In this document: one piece after another, positions 17,859 to 28,533 of the stretch
Layout of the letters: each line of letters begins with the position of its first letter
Numbering within the stretch: position 1 is the first letter of the stretch
Source of the DNA: Seminavis robusta
Taxonomy: Eukaryota; Bacillariophyta; Bacillariophyceae; Naviculales; Naviculaceae
Direction of reading: 5' to 3'
DNA length: 34,980 bases
Assembly (NCBI GenBank): GCA_903772945.1
Contig: CAICTM010001176.1
Span: forward strand, 1-34,980
Position numbers and translations under genes: made by a program
The notes under the pieces: model-generated
What the model was told of the DNA's origin: nothing
What the model saw: only the letters and a program-made list of their open reading frames with translations
Databases searched by the model: none

Positions 17859-20630
17859 GTGTTAGCAAGGTCGGGCAGCAGCAATTGTCATTGCTTCGCT
17901 GGGTTGGTTGGGGTCAATCACCAAGCTTTTCTCTGGCGAGCGACACGAATTCCTAGCTGGTTTGCTGGTTGTCGGTAAACATACTGTAGGAACGGGTTGA
18001 GAAGAAGGCAGCACAGCACACCATGACTATCCGCAGTGCAAAAGTAGAGGAATCAGCGTGGAGGAAAAATCCAATGGAACGAAATGATTCCTACTAGCTA
18101 GATTACGGGCTCTGCTGCGGGCTTTACCGCAAAGCTGCCTAGACGATGTGGTGTAGCCAGGCCACCAGGATATGTCACCCTCGTTCTCCGCACTGTTGGC
18201 CAGTCCAAAGAAGCAACCTATCCAGGTTGGGATGAGGCTACAGGAAGGTTTTAGTGGAAAGGCAGAGCTTGGCTGTGACCATTCAGCATCTGCATAGCTA
18301 CTAGATACTGAGTAGCTAGAAGCAACCCTCCCTCGTCAACCGGCTATTGCTAAAACCATTTTCTCCCAGGTCACGTACCATACTTCTAAAGGAAGGCCTG
18401 TGAAAAAGCTTGTAGGATCTTTCCATCGACATGCACCGGTACCGGTATGTATGCATACATGTATGTAGGTCTAGTCTAGTTGGTTGCTATTTATGCAGTA
18501 GTACCACGAACATAGTACCATCAGACCCCAAAGATACCGGTACGCAGCGAGCGTACTTCACCTCAGCCTCTTGCAGGCTTGCAGGATGCATGCAAACTGG
18601 CAACCAGGCGTTTCCCTCTGAACTTGGTCCGTAAATCGAGGCCTACAAATCTCTGCTGTAGTCGCATGTGATGGCCCTGTAACATCTCTTGAGTGTTGCA
18701 GCAGTAGAGACTGGTTACTACACGAACAGGTTGGCGCTTTCGAAAGAGCCAGCTTTTGTTTAGTCCGTAATTCGAGACCTCCAAGCTCCAAGAGAGCTTT
18801 CCATTGTATACGCTGCTAAAAGCTGGGTTGAGCCCCCTCTCTGCAATACTGTACATCATTATTTGGCTATCATTGACTCTGAGCACTGGGCAGCTAGCCT
18901 TACAGGTTCCGGCCATCGACCTCGCCCCTGCTTCCATCTCGTCCTTGCAACCTTTCGATTCGATTCTACTGATACCCAAAAGCTTGTTCGTCCCTACATG
19001 CCAGTGCTGGATACAAAGCGGTTGACCGCACCTATGCGTACCGGTATCGTGTCAAGTATTAATAACTGAGACTGGACTGTCTGCAGGTTTCACAGGTCCA
19101 AGACCAGATAGATCCATGCCCGCCTGCCCGCTACTAGATCTAATAGACCTATTAGCTACTACTAGCTAGCTACTAGATATTCACCGTTTCAGTGAGAAAT
19201 AATTGGCAGCCATCCAGGATCGATGTAGCCAGCCAGCTCGGCACCGTAGTACCGTGCCGCTATGTCCAAGAACCGAATCATTCGAATCTTTTGCGGAGAT
19301 GCTTCATATTATTGATTGCTGCTGGTACCGGTACACTCATTGAATTATCAACCACTCGTACTGACATGTGAGTTGATTGCTCGGCATTCCTGTATTCCTG
19401 TGGTTGCGGGTTGCGGCTTCAGCAACCGTGACCGAGCGAGATGTGCCGTACCAAGTACGATAGTCTAGTGTGTATTGAGCCTTGTTGTTAACCCCTCCCG
19501 CAAGACGAAGGTAAGACTGGAGTGGTTTGCATAAGATCTCTTGTTCGGTGTGGCGGCAGCTCGAGCAGTGGCGGCAGATGCAGAGTTCAAGAGCTTATTG
19601 TGTCTGGGCATTTTTGTATGACCGGTGCTGCATTCGCTGCCACTTCACGTTTAAATAAAATCCTGCCCCCAGAAAACGGTATAGGAAATCTTACAGGACC
19701 AGTTCGCAAGGTGAAGCACTCGAGATCGTTAAACAGATATACTCTTAAACTTTGTACCCTTCTGGATGAATTGTATTGTTGCACTTCACATTTACGTAAC
19801 GTAACCACGTTAAAGCATACCATCAATAGATTATACTTTTCTGTTGGAGCCGATAAGGTATCCATATGTGTTTGGCGACTTGTGCCTCGGCATTTCTTCG
19901 CATCGGTTTACATGAGCCCAGTCTGAACGGATCCTGGACTGTGCTAGACTGACTGGCAACACTGTGAGTGAATAAGATACCCTTAAACATTTTTTGTTGG
20001 TAAGATCATTATGTTCCCCAGCGGATTGTTATCGAATGGGCACTCACAGATGCAATGCTCCTTTCCTGTCTTGCTCGAGTGATGAGGCAATGCAACACAG
20101 GCCTGCAAAACTCAACCACTCCAACAATGTGTTCAATCATCTTTAAATCCCATTTTCAATAACTTCAAGCTCGAGTGTAAGCACAAATGCAGGAACGGAT
20201 GAAGGCAGATACATGTACCTTCAGATCCAGCAGAAAAGAAGGGGTTCCAATAGCTTCCACTGAAACCTCCAGTGGATAAGACATTTCCTGAGATTTACGC
20301 TTGTAAGATGGGTAGCTACTGTTCTTGACACAGTCTCGGTTTCCAATCTATCATGCAGGATTGGCATCCGTTCCCACCACAGACACCTAATCGAGGTCAC
20401 CACCAGTTTGTCTTATCTTTACCGGTAGCGTACACTTTGGAGTCACAGTAAATATCATTGAACACGCAAGACCGACTGCGGCGATGTTTGGATGTGTGTG
20501 TGGTGTGTGGACCGATTCTTTGGCCTTGGCAGGTCAAGCTTCGGTCCGAAAGTTGTCCTTCTCCAAGGCAACTGCTGCACTCACAAATTTCAACTCTCAC
20601 ACTCCAAGAATCAGCAATCAGCTTATCACA
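17859..20630. other. Long spacer, no supported gene
   Basis: This 2.8-kb stretch contains ACCGGTACCGGTATG (18436-18450), single ACCGGT sites near 18537, 19038, 19327, 19620 and 20420, and a near-duplicate of about 25 bp, GTCCGTAA(A/T)TCGAG(G/A)CCT, at 18628 and 18763. A 134-codon plus frame (19522-19926) lies in AT-richer DNA and shows no domain. The last part, before 20631, should be the leader and promoter of the RGLE-type gene and is CA-rich (ACTCACAAATTTCAACTCTCAC). Confidence 0.4.
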
Positions 20631-21269
20631 ATGACAATGTGCCCTCTCGCCATGATCTCCAATCAATTCAACTGCCATACAAACACTTACCCATTGGCCA
20701 TGATTTCCAACATGCTCAGCAGCAACGATTATTCCTTCGCTGCTCCTATCCAATCTCGCAAGCGCCTGTCCTTCAGCTCGTACCGTCCTGCTTGCGAGGG
20801 TCCAGCCTCCAAGAAGCGCAGACGAGTGGTTACCCCCACTCCCGTCGTCCCTGCCAAGAAGTCGGTTCGTTTTGCGGAAGAAAACAACACATTCGCCTTC
20901 AAAATGGTAAACGTGGAAGACTTGCAGAACGCCTGGTACCAAGCCCGGGAAATCGCCTCGTTCAAGCAAGACAGCAAGAACACTGTCTACGCATTCTACC
21001 GCGCCAATGGCGACTACAGCAAGCTCCCCAAAGAACACTGCATACGAGGCCTCGAGCACGTTGTGACACCCACAGCTGCCATGGCACAAAAGAAAAGCCG
21101 CAAGGAACGCGTCACTGCCGTCTTGTACCAGCAACAACTGCAACGGGACACTGCCACCTCCAATCCGGAGCTCCTCAAGCTCGTTTCTTCCCTCTTTTCC
21201 CAACAAAAGTCTGAAGACGCCGTTCGCATGGCAGCAGCTGATTCCACAATCTGGACAGCACAATTCTAA
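20631..21269 (+). CDS. Diatom-type conserved protein of unknown function (VRFAEE ... W ... FK ... RGLE)
   Basis: A 212-residue protein if begun at the ATG at 20631, which has a good context (CACAATGAC) after a CA-rich leader; an in-frame ATG at 20484 would add 49 residues of poor sequence. It has a basic, nuclear-signal-like SKKRRRVV (60-67), then KKSVRFAEENNTFAF (76-90), AWYQAREIASFKQD (101-114), CIRGLEH (137-143), KKSRKERVTAVLYQQQLQR (154-172) and a C-terminal helix to residue 205. This order (VRFAE, aromatic pair, SFK, RGLE, VL-x-x-Q-x-x-Q) is a pattern I associate with a large uncharacterised family in diatoms; that is recollection, not a search. The peptide PLAMISN is duplicated at 5-11 and 21-27. 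Function is unknown; small regulatory or nuclear protein is inference. Confidence 0.75.
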   Translation: MTMCPLAMISNQFNCHTNTYPLAMISNMLSSNDYSFAAPIQSRKRLSFSSYRPACEGPASKKRRRVVTPTPVVPAKKSVRFAEENNTFAFKMVNVEDLQNAWYQAREIASFKQDSKNTVYAFYRANGDYSKLPKEHCIRGLEHVVTPTAAMAQKKSRKERVTAVLYQQQLQRDTATSNPELLKLVSSLFSQQKSEDAVRMAAADSTIWTAQF

Positions 21270-23604
21270 GAATTACTGTATCCTCCTCTCCTTCCGTTCC
21301 TGTCTCCAATAATACTGCCAATATCCTCCAAGCAAAGCAAAGCAAACTAATGTACAAATAGAATACAAACAGTTTTGGCCTTCACATTCATTTATTTAGT
21401 TATCTAGCTAGCTAGCTGCTATACTATCCACCATAGGCATAGACATAGACATACGTTAACTCAGTCGAGCGATGAAACGAGACAGATATCCTTCCGATCT
21501 ACCTCCAAGCTATTGGTACAGTGGCAGGGATGATACCCACGCCTTGATGAACTGGCGCAAGGGAGTTTTAGGCTCCCGGGCCAAAAATTGCTGCCAACTT
21601 TCAGGCTACCGTACAGCTGTACCAGTGGTTAGGTAGGTCTTCAGAATAAAGAAATTTAAATAATTAATCACCTCCCCATTCGCGAGTTTTACTCTGGTTG
21701 CCGCATCCCGCAAGTTCACTTCAAGGACCATGAGTAGCTAACCACATCCAGCCAGTGGACTACATGAGTCATTCAGCCAGCGGGTTGGTGAGACCCACAA
21801 AGATTGTCATCCTCGACTGCCACTGAGAAGTCCTGTGATTTCACCGAATGGATCTGGCTAGCTAGCTATGTGGCTAGCTAGGTAACCACCGAGCCGTACA
21901 AGCAAAGCTCAAGTTACTAGCTAGCTTGGATTTGCAGATGGTAGGTCGTTTCTTGGTAGGTAGCAACTGAGCCAATCCGAGCTGTCGACTGGCTACCGTA
22001 CCAGCAAGATAGTACATCGTCTTTCACCCGAGGCAGACATTGGTCATTCCTGCCTCTTCCACAGTTCAGCTAGCTAGCTAGTCAACACAAGAACAAGGGG
22101 CGGAATCACATGCAACACACCAGCAACGTTCCAACCACTTCCGCATACGACCGCCAGCTGAAGATTATTCGACACCGAGAGTGGCTGGGTTAGCTGAAGA
22201 TTATTCGACACCGTGAGTGGCTGGGTTGCATCTTCCGCCTTCTGACTTCGCTGCTGTGGCCTTGCAACAGCCAGGCAATTGGCAACCGTGGAAGCCCCTT
22301 CCGCCGATTACATCGCTCCCGTAATGCTTCCCAGGGAAACTGTTTGCTCGGTATCTTTTGAACTTGTGTTTTGATCCCTACAGGTTCCACCACCATCCTC
22401 AAGTCGCAGGGAACCGCAATGCTCATGAGTCCTCAGTCCGCAGCATTGATCATTCCAAAACGCTTGGGTAGCTTTAGCTGAAAGGAGGCAGGTGCTTCTC
22501 CAGCCAGCTAGAGAACAACAACGAACTCCTGCGTACCAGTACCATAACTGCTTCATTTGCTTCAACACAGCGATGCGTGGTATTACGGGAAAGCTCAACG
22601 ACTAGATTGCATCTAGATGACTGTAGTAACTACTGCTTCCTTGCTGGCAAAAGCGTGGATAAAGTAGTTCAATGTTCTGAATTCGGAGCTGTAGAAACTG
22701 AGCCAAAGTCATAGACTGCTTCCGGGGACTTGGCTCTCCAGCGGGATCATCATCGAAGCCTTGAGCCCTAGTAGGAAGCAGTAGGCAGAAAGTTCGTCTG
22801 GCGGTTCTAGCGGGTGGAACCTTGCACTTGCTCGTGTTGCTTCAAGATGATACTCTCCAGCATGGATAGCTAGCCAGCTGGAGAAAGCCTTAGAGTTGAT
22901 GGGCTTGGGAAACGTGTACAGCCAGCAACGCATCAAGGGCTAATGGCTTAAAGTCTTTGGCTCTGAGTTGTGGCGGACGAAAGAGTTGCTGTTGGTATCG
23001 TGGAACGCTAAATTACCCGCATGTTCCACGCCCTGCAGGAACGATCTTACCACGGTCGCAGCACCGCTAGCCTATTGCTCCTACCCTACTAGTAGCTAGA
23101 AGGAGTACCAAGGTAACACCAGCGCTTCCCGTTGGGCCTGACGGCGGGGGACCATGTTGAAACCATCCAAGCTGTGTTGTTCTTTCATGCATCTGGCTGT
23201 TCCCCCTGCTTTTGGTGCTGGTGCCTGCCATGGTTTTTCGTTGCAAGGGCGCTACAGGAGCACAGCAGACTACTGCAGCCAGAATGCTGAGCACTTCAAA
23301 GGGTACATCGTAGTTTGAAACAAATATTAATGCTTACTCGCATCTCTATGCTACTGTTTCATCCAAGGTCTATAAAAACATGATTCTAGGACTGCTGGGG
23401 ATCCCACTTCAACGAATGACAACAAGACGAGGCACGCCACACGGGGAAGAAGGTTGGAGGAATGCACTCAAAAAATTAATATGTATCACTGAACGGAGCA
23501 ATCAGGGTCCGGTCCCTCTTTCGCCCTGGCCTTGTTGTTAGCCTCGACACAGATGAAGCTTGCCAAACAAACAAAGATCGAGGGCCCCCCTGGCAAGAAT
23601 TTTT
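21270..23604. other. Long spacer between the RGLE-type gene and the lipase gene
   Basis: These are the 3' flanks of two convergent genes plus about 2 kb with no supported gene. TAGCTAGC runs are dense (near 21407, 21857, 21873, 21917 and 22069). A 36-bp tandem duplicate is listed separately. A 75-codon minus frame (23067-23294) starts with signal-peptide-like sequence but is not otherwise convincing. Confidence 0.4.
22156..22227. repeat. Two-copy 36-bp tandem repeat
   Basis: Two adjacent 36-bp units (22156-22191 and 22192-22227) begin AGCTGAAGATTATTCGACAC and end GAGTGGCTGGGTT. They differ by one base (A or T before GAGTGG). No coding role is apparent. Confidence 0.9.
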
Positions 23605-24970
23605 CTATTTTTCAAAGGTAGCCCCATTCTTCTCCTTCTCAAACAGTCGCACCAATGGTTGGAGATAGAAGTCGGGCATGTGATCTTTGAACGGCCCTGG
23701 TATCATTTTGAGCATCTTTTCGTATTTTTCATTTCGCTCCTTCAATGTGGAGCTACTGTCATCATTTTCTTCCTCGGGCCTTTGCTCTGGTTTCTGGCTG
23801 TCTACAATCAGTTTCTGAATTTCCACGTCATCCGCGTCGAGGATATGGTCATTGCTGGGATTGATGAGGATTTCGCCGTCTTTAGTAATGTAGACCAGTC
23901 TACCGACATGAGTATAACCAATGCCACTGGGCGGAACCTTGCTCTGCGTGAGTGTGAGTCGGTCATTGGGAACAGGAGAAATGGATTTGTTGTTAGACAC
24001 AAAAACGGCACTCGTATCAAAGGTAACAGTTGGATACCCCAGATTCAAAAACACAGCACACACGGCCTATACGTACCACGACATCTTCATTGAGAACGAT
24101 ACGGCAGAAGAAAGCCTTGTCCATGGGCCGTAACTCTGCCAAGCGTTCCTTCACAATCTTGCCCATGGAGTTCGTACAGGCACGTGGTGATCCTGCAGTG
24201 ACCATGATTAGTTTTTGCGGCAAGAGTTCCCATTCAAACTCCAACAAGAAATAGATTGCCGCCAACGTAGCAATACCAGCCCCGAGTGAATGCCCACAAA
24301 CGTAGAGTTTTCGGGGCTTTTCGGTCTCCGTCAAGAGGGGCTTGATATGCTCCAGAATCATGGGCGTCGAGTGAATAAAATTGTTGTAGAAGCCGGTGTG
24401 GACTCGGGGCTTTTTCACTTGATCGCTTCCACCTAAACATCCATATCCAAGGATACAACTGCACCAACCAGCATGTCCTAGCTCGATATCGACATCAGGT
24501 TCCCATTCCGAACTGGTAGTCGACAAGTTTGTGATCCAATCCAGAGCCGATGTGGTGCACCGGTAACTCAGCACAATCATTTCGTCATTGTGAGCAATGA
24601 AGCCTTGCGTATCTAAAGCCCGTCCTTGCTTGATGCCCGAGACGTCAATAACACAGTCCACGTCCAGATTGAAAAGAGTCTTCAAAAGCTCCGACAGCGG
24701 CTTGTGGGCTGCTTCCCGGCTGCCTGCGATCATGGTCATGGCTTCTTCCTGCCATGGATTCGACTTGGCCGTATTCTTCAATGTTTTGGGTTTGTTATCG
24801 GTAATTGCCAGACTAGCCAATTTCATTCCTACGACCAAATCATCTACCCGAACGCCCCCAGGCTGCTTGGCGTATGAGGCATTATAAGAACGTCCCTTTG
24901 GCGCTCCATCTGAAGCTTGGATCACCTCAGGAGGCGAATCTTTCAGCAGAAACTTGGACTTGGGCGCCAT
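23605..24970 (-). CDS. Class 3 lipase (alpha/beta hydrolase; one intron)
   Basis: Exons 24970-24077 and 23943-23605 on the minus strand encode 410 residues. It probably hydrolyses acylglycerols or related esters. The strand-oxyanion segment is MIVLSYRCTTSALDWITNL (131-149), with Cys in place of the usual Gly of the RGT motif; CGHSLGAG (225-232) holds nucleophile Ser228; RIVLNEDVV (290-298) holds the likely acid Asp296; and SGIGYTHVG after the intron gives the likely catalytic His310. The usual order of a class 3 lipase is complete. There is no signal peptide or membrane segment when begun at the ATG in ACCATGGCG (24970); a start at 25015 would add 15 residues. The C-terminal 80 residues are acidic then Lys-rich. 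Cytosol or lipid-droplet surface is a guess. Confidence 0.88.
23944..24076 (-). other. Intron of the lipase gene
   Basis: On the minus strand, donor GTACGT at 24076 and acceptor CTCACGCAG ending at 23944 give a 133-nt phase-0 intron. Splicing joins LNEDVV to SKVPPSGIGYTHVG, rebuilding the Asp-to-His segment of class 3 lipases. A second acceptor six bases on (GCAAG) would remove Ser-Lys and is also possible. Confidence 0.8.
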
Positions 24971-25640
24971 GGTGAAGGTCAATGGACTGTTCAGCTGGTG
25001 CAGCGGAAATACCAAAGGATGAATACAGAAAAGATGCCATGGCGCCAGCGAGCTTGAAAGGAAGGAGCAAGATTCTCACTTGCTCTAGGCGAGCGTTTGA
25101 CGCCTACTAGGAGTTGATCTTCCTTGTCTCTATGTATGCATATGCCATAGTAATCTTCGCCCACTCTTTCTTTGAGGAGCACCAACGGTCAAACTGGACG
25201 CCAAACTTCTGAGATTGAGACATGTTTGGTTTCTTCTTTTGACTCCTGCGACCCTGCCACAAACGGGAGTGTGCGTGCGTGGAGTCCCTCTGGACTGCTG
25301 CTTTGAGCTGTTCCGTTCTGGGAAAACGGTACCATGACCCATGCCTTCACCAAACACCCAAGCCAGCCATCAGCAACTACTGTATGCATAGCCATGAGCA
25401 TGCAGAACTAAGTGCGCCCCTCAAAATAAATAAGCCCAGCTATGCCCTCAACACCCACAGAGTGGAGAATTTGGAGGCAATGTTCATACAGTGGCACCGG
25501 TACTATTCGGTAACTAGCTATGCATACAGAGAAGCAGATAAGTTACAGCCATGTATGCATAGTTGGCAAGGAGCAATCAGCAGCACCGGTACACAACATC
25601 ACTTTCCATGCTGAAGACCATTGGCACCTACGAAATTTGT
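24971..25640. other. Upstream region of the lipase gene
   Basis: No supported gene. ACCGGTAC sites occur near 25497 and 25586, and TATGCATA palindromes near 25381, 25517 and 25553. It presumably includes the lipase promoter. Confidence 0.4.
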
Positions 25641-26040
25641 CATCCTGCCTCTATGCAATGCCTACCGGTACAGTATTAATACCCAATAAATTCAATCAGT
25701 CGCCACCGGTACCAACTAACCCTCATACCACTGAAAGCAACAGTGTCCAACCTTCCAACCTTAGAGCAAGACACGGAAGTCAGCATACAGATACTGTGGT
25801 ACCGGTACCGCCCAGCCACAGCCACACCAATACCATTGGCGCTGACCAAAATGTCATCCTCTATGCAATACCTACCGGTACTAGTACAGTACCCAATAAT
25901 ACAATCAGTCGCCACCAAGAACTAATACTCATACCACTGAAAGCAACAGTCTCCAACATTAGAGCAACGGAAGTCAGCATACAGACTGTGGTACCGGTAC
26001 CGCCCAGCCATAGCGGTAGCCACACCAATACCAGAAGCCA
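25641..26040. repeat. Diverged tandem duplication of about 214 bp, rich in ACCGGTA palindromes
   Basis: Copy 1 (25641-25854) and copy 2 (25855 to about 26040) share in order CATCCT...CTATGCAAT, CCTACCGGTA, CAATCAGTCGCCACC, CATACCACTGAAAGCAACAG, GGAAGTCAGCATACAGA and GTGGTACCGGTACCGCCCAG. They differ by substitutions and small gaps. The long open frame through it (25520-26047) arises from the repeat and is not called a gene. Confidence 0.8.
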
Positions 26041-26367
26041 CTCCTGATACCGGTGGCCCGTGGTACACCTGCTGATCCCACCACGGATATTGACCGTGAT
26101 TAATCTTTGGTTAGATAGCCTTCAGCCACCCGTCGAGCATGGCTTGAGGCAGCAGGAAAAACCTGGAAGCTTTCACCGGCACCCTCTCTTTTTGAAGCAA
26201 GCCTACTAAGATTGATTATTCGATCTGCCCGAGCAAACACAAGCAAGCACTACGGACGGAGCTACTCTATAGAAGTTGCGCAGAATAATCAGATAATCCG
26301 GATGTTTAGTATACATTGTGTAATCCCCCATAGAATACAGTAGTCCTCTTGCTTGTAGAGGATCCTT
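26041..26367. other. Spacer, no supported gene
   Basis: About 330 bp that includes the 3' flank of the minus-strand gene at 26368. AGATAATC-like AT-rich DNA near 26285-26340 could contain its polyadenylation region. No other feature was seen. Confidence 0.35.
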
Positions 26368-26919
26368 TTAGCAGCTGCCCTGTCGGACAAGCTGACATTT
26401 CTGAGGCGTCATTGCGGCATTAGATGATCCACTGGAGGAGGAGGAGCTAACACGGCGAAGTGGAGGTGAAATCTTCCAGGAAGTCAGGCTTGGTGTCGAT
26501 GGAGGTGGTGGCGGAGTAAGCTGGCGCATGGGCTTGCGGAGCGCCTTGTGTCCCTTCTTAGAAAGCAGAGCCCGCTCCACATCGTAGTTGATGTCTGGAG
26601 TTGCCTGGCGCATCGGTTTACGAAGAGGCATGACTCTTTGAGACTTTTCAAACCTGCGATTGTTCTCATCACTGCTGGTACGCTTGGGGCGACGAAGGGA
26701 CTTGGACATTGTTGTTGGAGATTCGATGCTCTCTTGGCTTTCGTTGGTCTCCCACCTAGACTGTGTTCGGTTTTCGCCACTGAGGCTTCGGCGTTGATTG
26801 CGCTCCCTGCGAGAGATGCGTCTGCGTTTGCGTTCGTGACCTGCGGCATTGTCGTCGACGAAGGTTGCATCGTGAGGGATGGCAAGGACGCTAAAGAAGG
26901 CTGCGAGGGGGTTCGACAT
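26368..26919 (-). CDS. Small basic disordered protein, DNAAGH-family member A
   Basis: An intronless 183-residue protein, strongly basic and low in order. Motifs in order: NPLAAFFSVLAI (3-14), VDDNAAGH (21-28), Arg-rich tract (29-44), SRWET (54-58), KSLRRPKRTSS (73-83), two copies of LRKPMRQ(A/L)TP (99-108, 127-136), SWKISPPLRRVSSSSSS (147-163) and MTPQKCQLVRQGSC at the end. The hydrophobic start plus DNAAGH and the C-terminal tail are matched in the protein at 29721-30260. RRVS, RRSLS and RQxTP fit basophilic and proline-directed phosphorylation. The start gives a sensible N-terminus aligned with its paralogues. No known domain; role unknown. It may be nuclear, given its Arg clusters (inference). 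Confidence 0.75.
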   Translation of the reverse strand: MSNPLAAFFSVLAIPHDATFVDDNAAGHERKRRRISRRERNQRRSLSGENRTQSRWETNESQESIESPTTMSKSLRRPKRTSSDENNRRFEKSQRVMPLRKPMRQATPDINYDVERALLSKKGHKALRKPMRQLTPPPPPSTPSLTSWKISPPLRRVSSSSSSGSSNAAMTPQKCQLVRQGSC

Positions 26920-27544
26920 GATTTTGATTCAGGAATTCAGGAACTTGATTTTGTGAGCGGAAAGTAGACTGGGATGGGCATGGGGAACGACAAGCTCTGG
27001 ACGGTGACGAAAGCCATGAAACACAGCCAGTCGCGGCGAGGCTTCCATTCGAGATGTGTATTTTGTTCCCCTCACGCGTCACACTCATACCACTGGCGTC
27101 TAAACGGTATCGGGCAAGATGTTGAAGGCTGGAAACTATGAATGACCGACCACCACCAACTGGGTCAAAGAGTGTCTAAGAGATGTCACGGCCATAGCCC
27201 AGTATGACTTCAGGCTTTAGTCTTTGACGAGGCTGTACTGTACTACAGTACTACAAGTACGACAGTGGGTCAACAGCACCACAATGTAGCTAGCCAGTTT
27301 AGTCTTGGTTTGCTAGTGACTCAATCAAGGAAGAAGAAGAAAAAACACAAGTCCTCTGCATCAACAGCAAACAGTGTTGTTGTTGTTGCCATCTCCTTGT
27401 GATTACTACTAGCCAGTAGTGGTCATACCATCTACCACTACCCCACAAGAGGAAGCTGCTTGATTCAAAGTGCTTCCACTGTAAAAGTCAAATTCTGATC
27501 TGTACTGTATTGCATACTGTTTGATCAATGTAGTTTCCTGCTGC
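26920..27544. other. Spacer upstream of DNAAGH-family member A
   Basis: Should contain the promoter and leader of the minus-strand gene starting at 26919; the leader has a TTCCTGAATTCCTGAATC duplicate. A short (GTT)n tract lies at 27374-27389. No other gene is supported. Confidence 0.4.
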
Positions 27545-27925
27545 CCATACCGTTTACGGTTCATCGTGGGAACAATTTACTGTTTACTGTTTACCGTTTA
27601 CCGTTCATACATTGACTTGTTCAAAAGAGGACAATATCTGTGTACGATATATGGTTTACGGTTTTACAACTTAATAAAGTTGATTTACGATATACGGTAT
27701 ACGGTATCCTCCCTCCTGCAATGTCTCCAAAGAAGCAAGGCACAACCCAAAGCCACAGCAGATAAACGGTAAACGGTAAACAGTACACAAAATAATTGAA
27801 ACGGTACACGGTAAACCATGTTGAATTCTCTTTACAAAAATATCAAAGAGAAAAACTGCGGTAAACGGTATACCATTTGGGCTGGCCACATGTGCACATT
27901 GTATACCGTATACCGTATCCGCCAC
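27545..27925. repeat. Foldback element of TTTACCG/TATACCG heptamers
   Basis: The left part has a 7-bp tandem TTTACTG-TTTACTG-TTTACCG-TTTACCG (27577-27604) and single copies near 27547 and 27652. The right part has the reverse complement, AAACGGT repeats, at 27764-27780 and more near 27800, 27811 and 27861. The 21 bp at 27585-27605 are a perfect inverted match to 27765-27785 across 159 bp. TATACGGTATACGGTAT (27690-27706) and GTATACCGTATACCGTAT (27901-27918) form a second inverted pair. AT-rich filler separates the motifs. No coding sequence. It may be a non-autonomous foldback or a structured site. Confidence 0.8.
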
Positions 27926-28502
27926 CTCATTGGTGATGACTAAATTTGCAGGCAGAAGTGGGTGGGCCTGCTACATTGTGGTGCTGTTGACCCGCTGTGC
28001 CCTGAGTACTCAGTACTGGTACACTCATGTACGTAGTACGTACGAATACGGCTGCAGGCCTACTAGTAAGTTTGGTAGATGGACCCATTTCGGATGACTT
28101 AAAAGACACGGTTTTCTGCTGGGTCTATGGGACGGATGGGGCATTTGTGTTTTACTAAAACCGTTTCCATTGGATCTTGATGTGACCTGTAATTATTGTT
28201 TGACTTTCCTGAGGGTTCAGAAACAGTTCACAAGGGTGGAGTGCTGAGTGACAACATACAGTCGTACCGCAAAAGTACGGTACATCATCAACACGAAAGA
28301 TCTGATTGTTTCACACACAAAAAAGTTGTTCACAGTTTCGGTTGCATCTATTCGACAGGTTTCAGTGTTTTCAGTGTTTCAGTGTTGCCGAACTTGCCCA
28401 AGCTTCTAGATACATGTACTTGCACCTGCGAAACCTAGTCTTTAGACCTATCCGAAGCGCAAGTTCATTGATAGTACCAAACCTCCGATTCTTCGCTTCT
28501 AA
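27926..28502. other. Spacer, no supported gene
   Basis: Contains GTACGTAGTACGTACG-type palindromic sequence near 28030-28045, a TTTCAGTGTTTTCAGTGTTTCAGTGTT run (28360-28387) and TACATGTAC at 28411. No coding region is supported. Confidence 0.4.
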
Positions 28503-28533
28503 TAGCTAGCTAGCTAGCTAGCTAGCTAGCTAG
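28503..28533. repeat. (TAGC)n microsatellite
   Basis: An uninterrupted run of about seven and a half TAGC units. It is the longest example of a TAGCTAGC motif that recurs in almost every spacer of this window. Confidence 0.95.

Noticed and set aside
19522..19926. A 134-codon plus frame in AT-richer DNA, with a good splice-donor-like GGTAAGA before it
   Set aside because: No domain or repeat of coding signal; the donor-like site lies upstream of the frame with no exon to attach.
23067..23294. A 75-codon minus frame with a signal-peptide-like start (MLSILAAVVCCAPVAPLQ)
   Set aside because: The rest of the peptide is not protein-like and one such frame is expected by chance in this much spacer.
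25520..26047. A 175-codon plus frame
   Set aside because: It is created by the diverged 214-bp tandem duplication; repeated PVPPSHS peptides follow the DNA repeat and have indels between copies.
27577..27604. Telomere-like heptamer tract
   Set aside because: TTTACCG is not a known telomere unit (diatoms have TTAGGG-type), the tract is short and internal, and it has an inverted partner 159 bp away.
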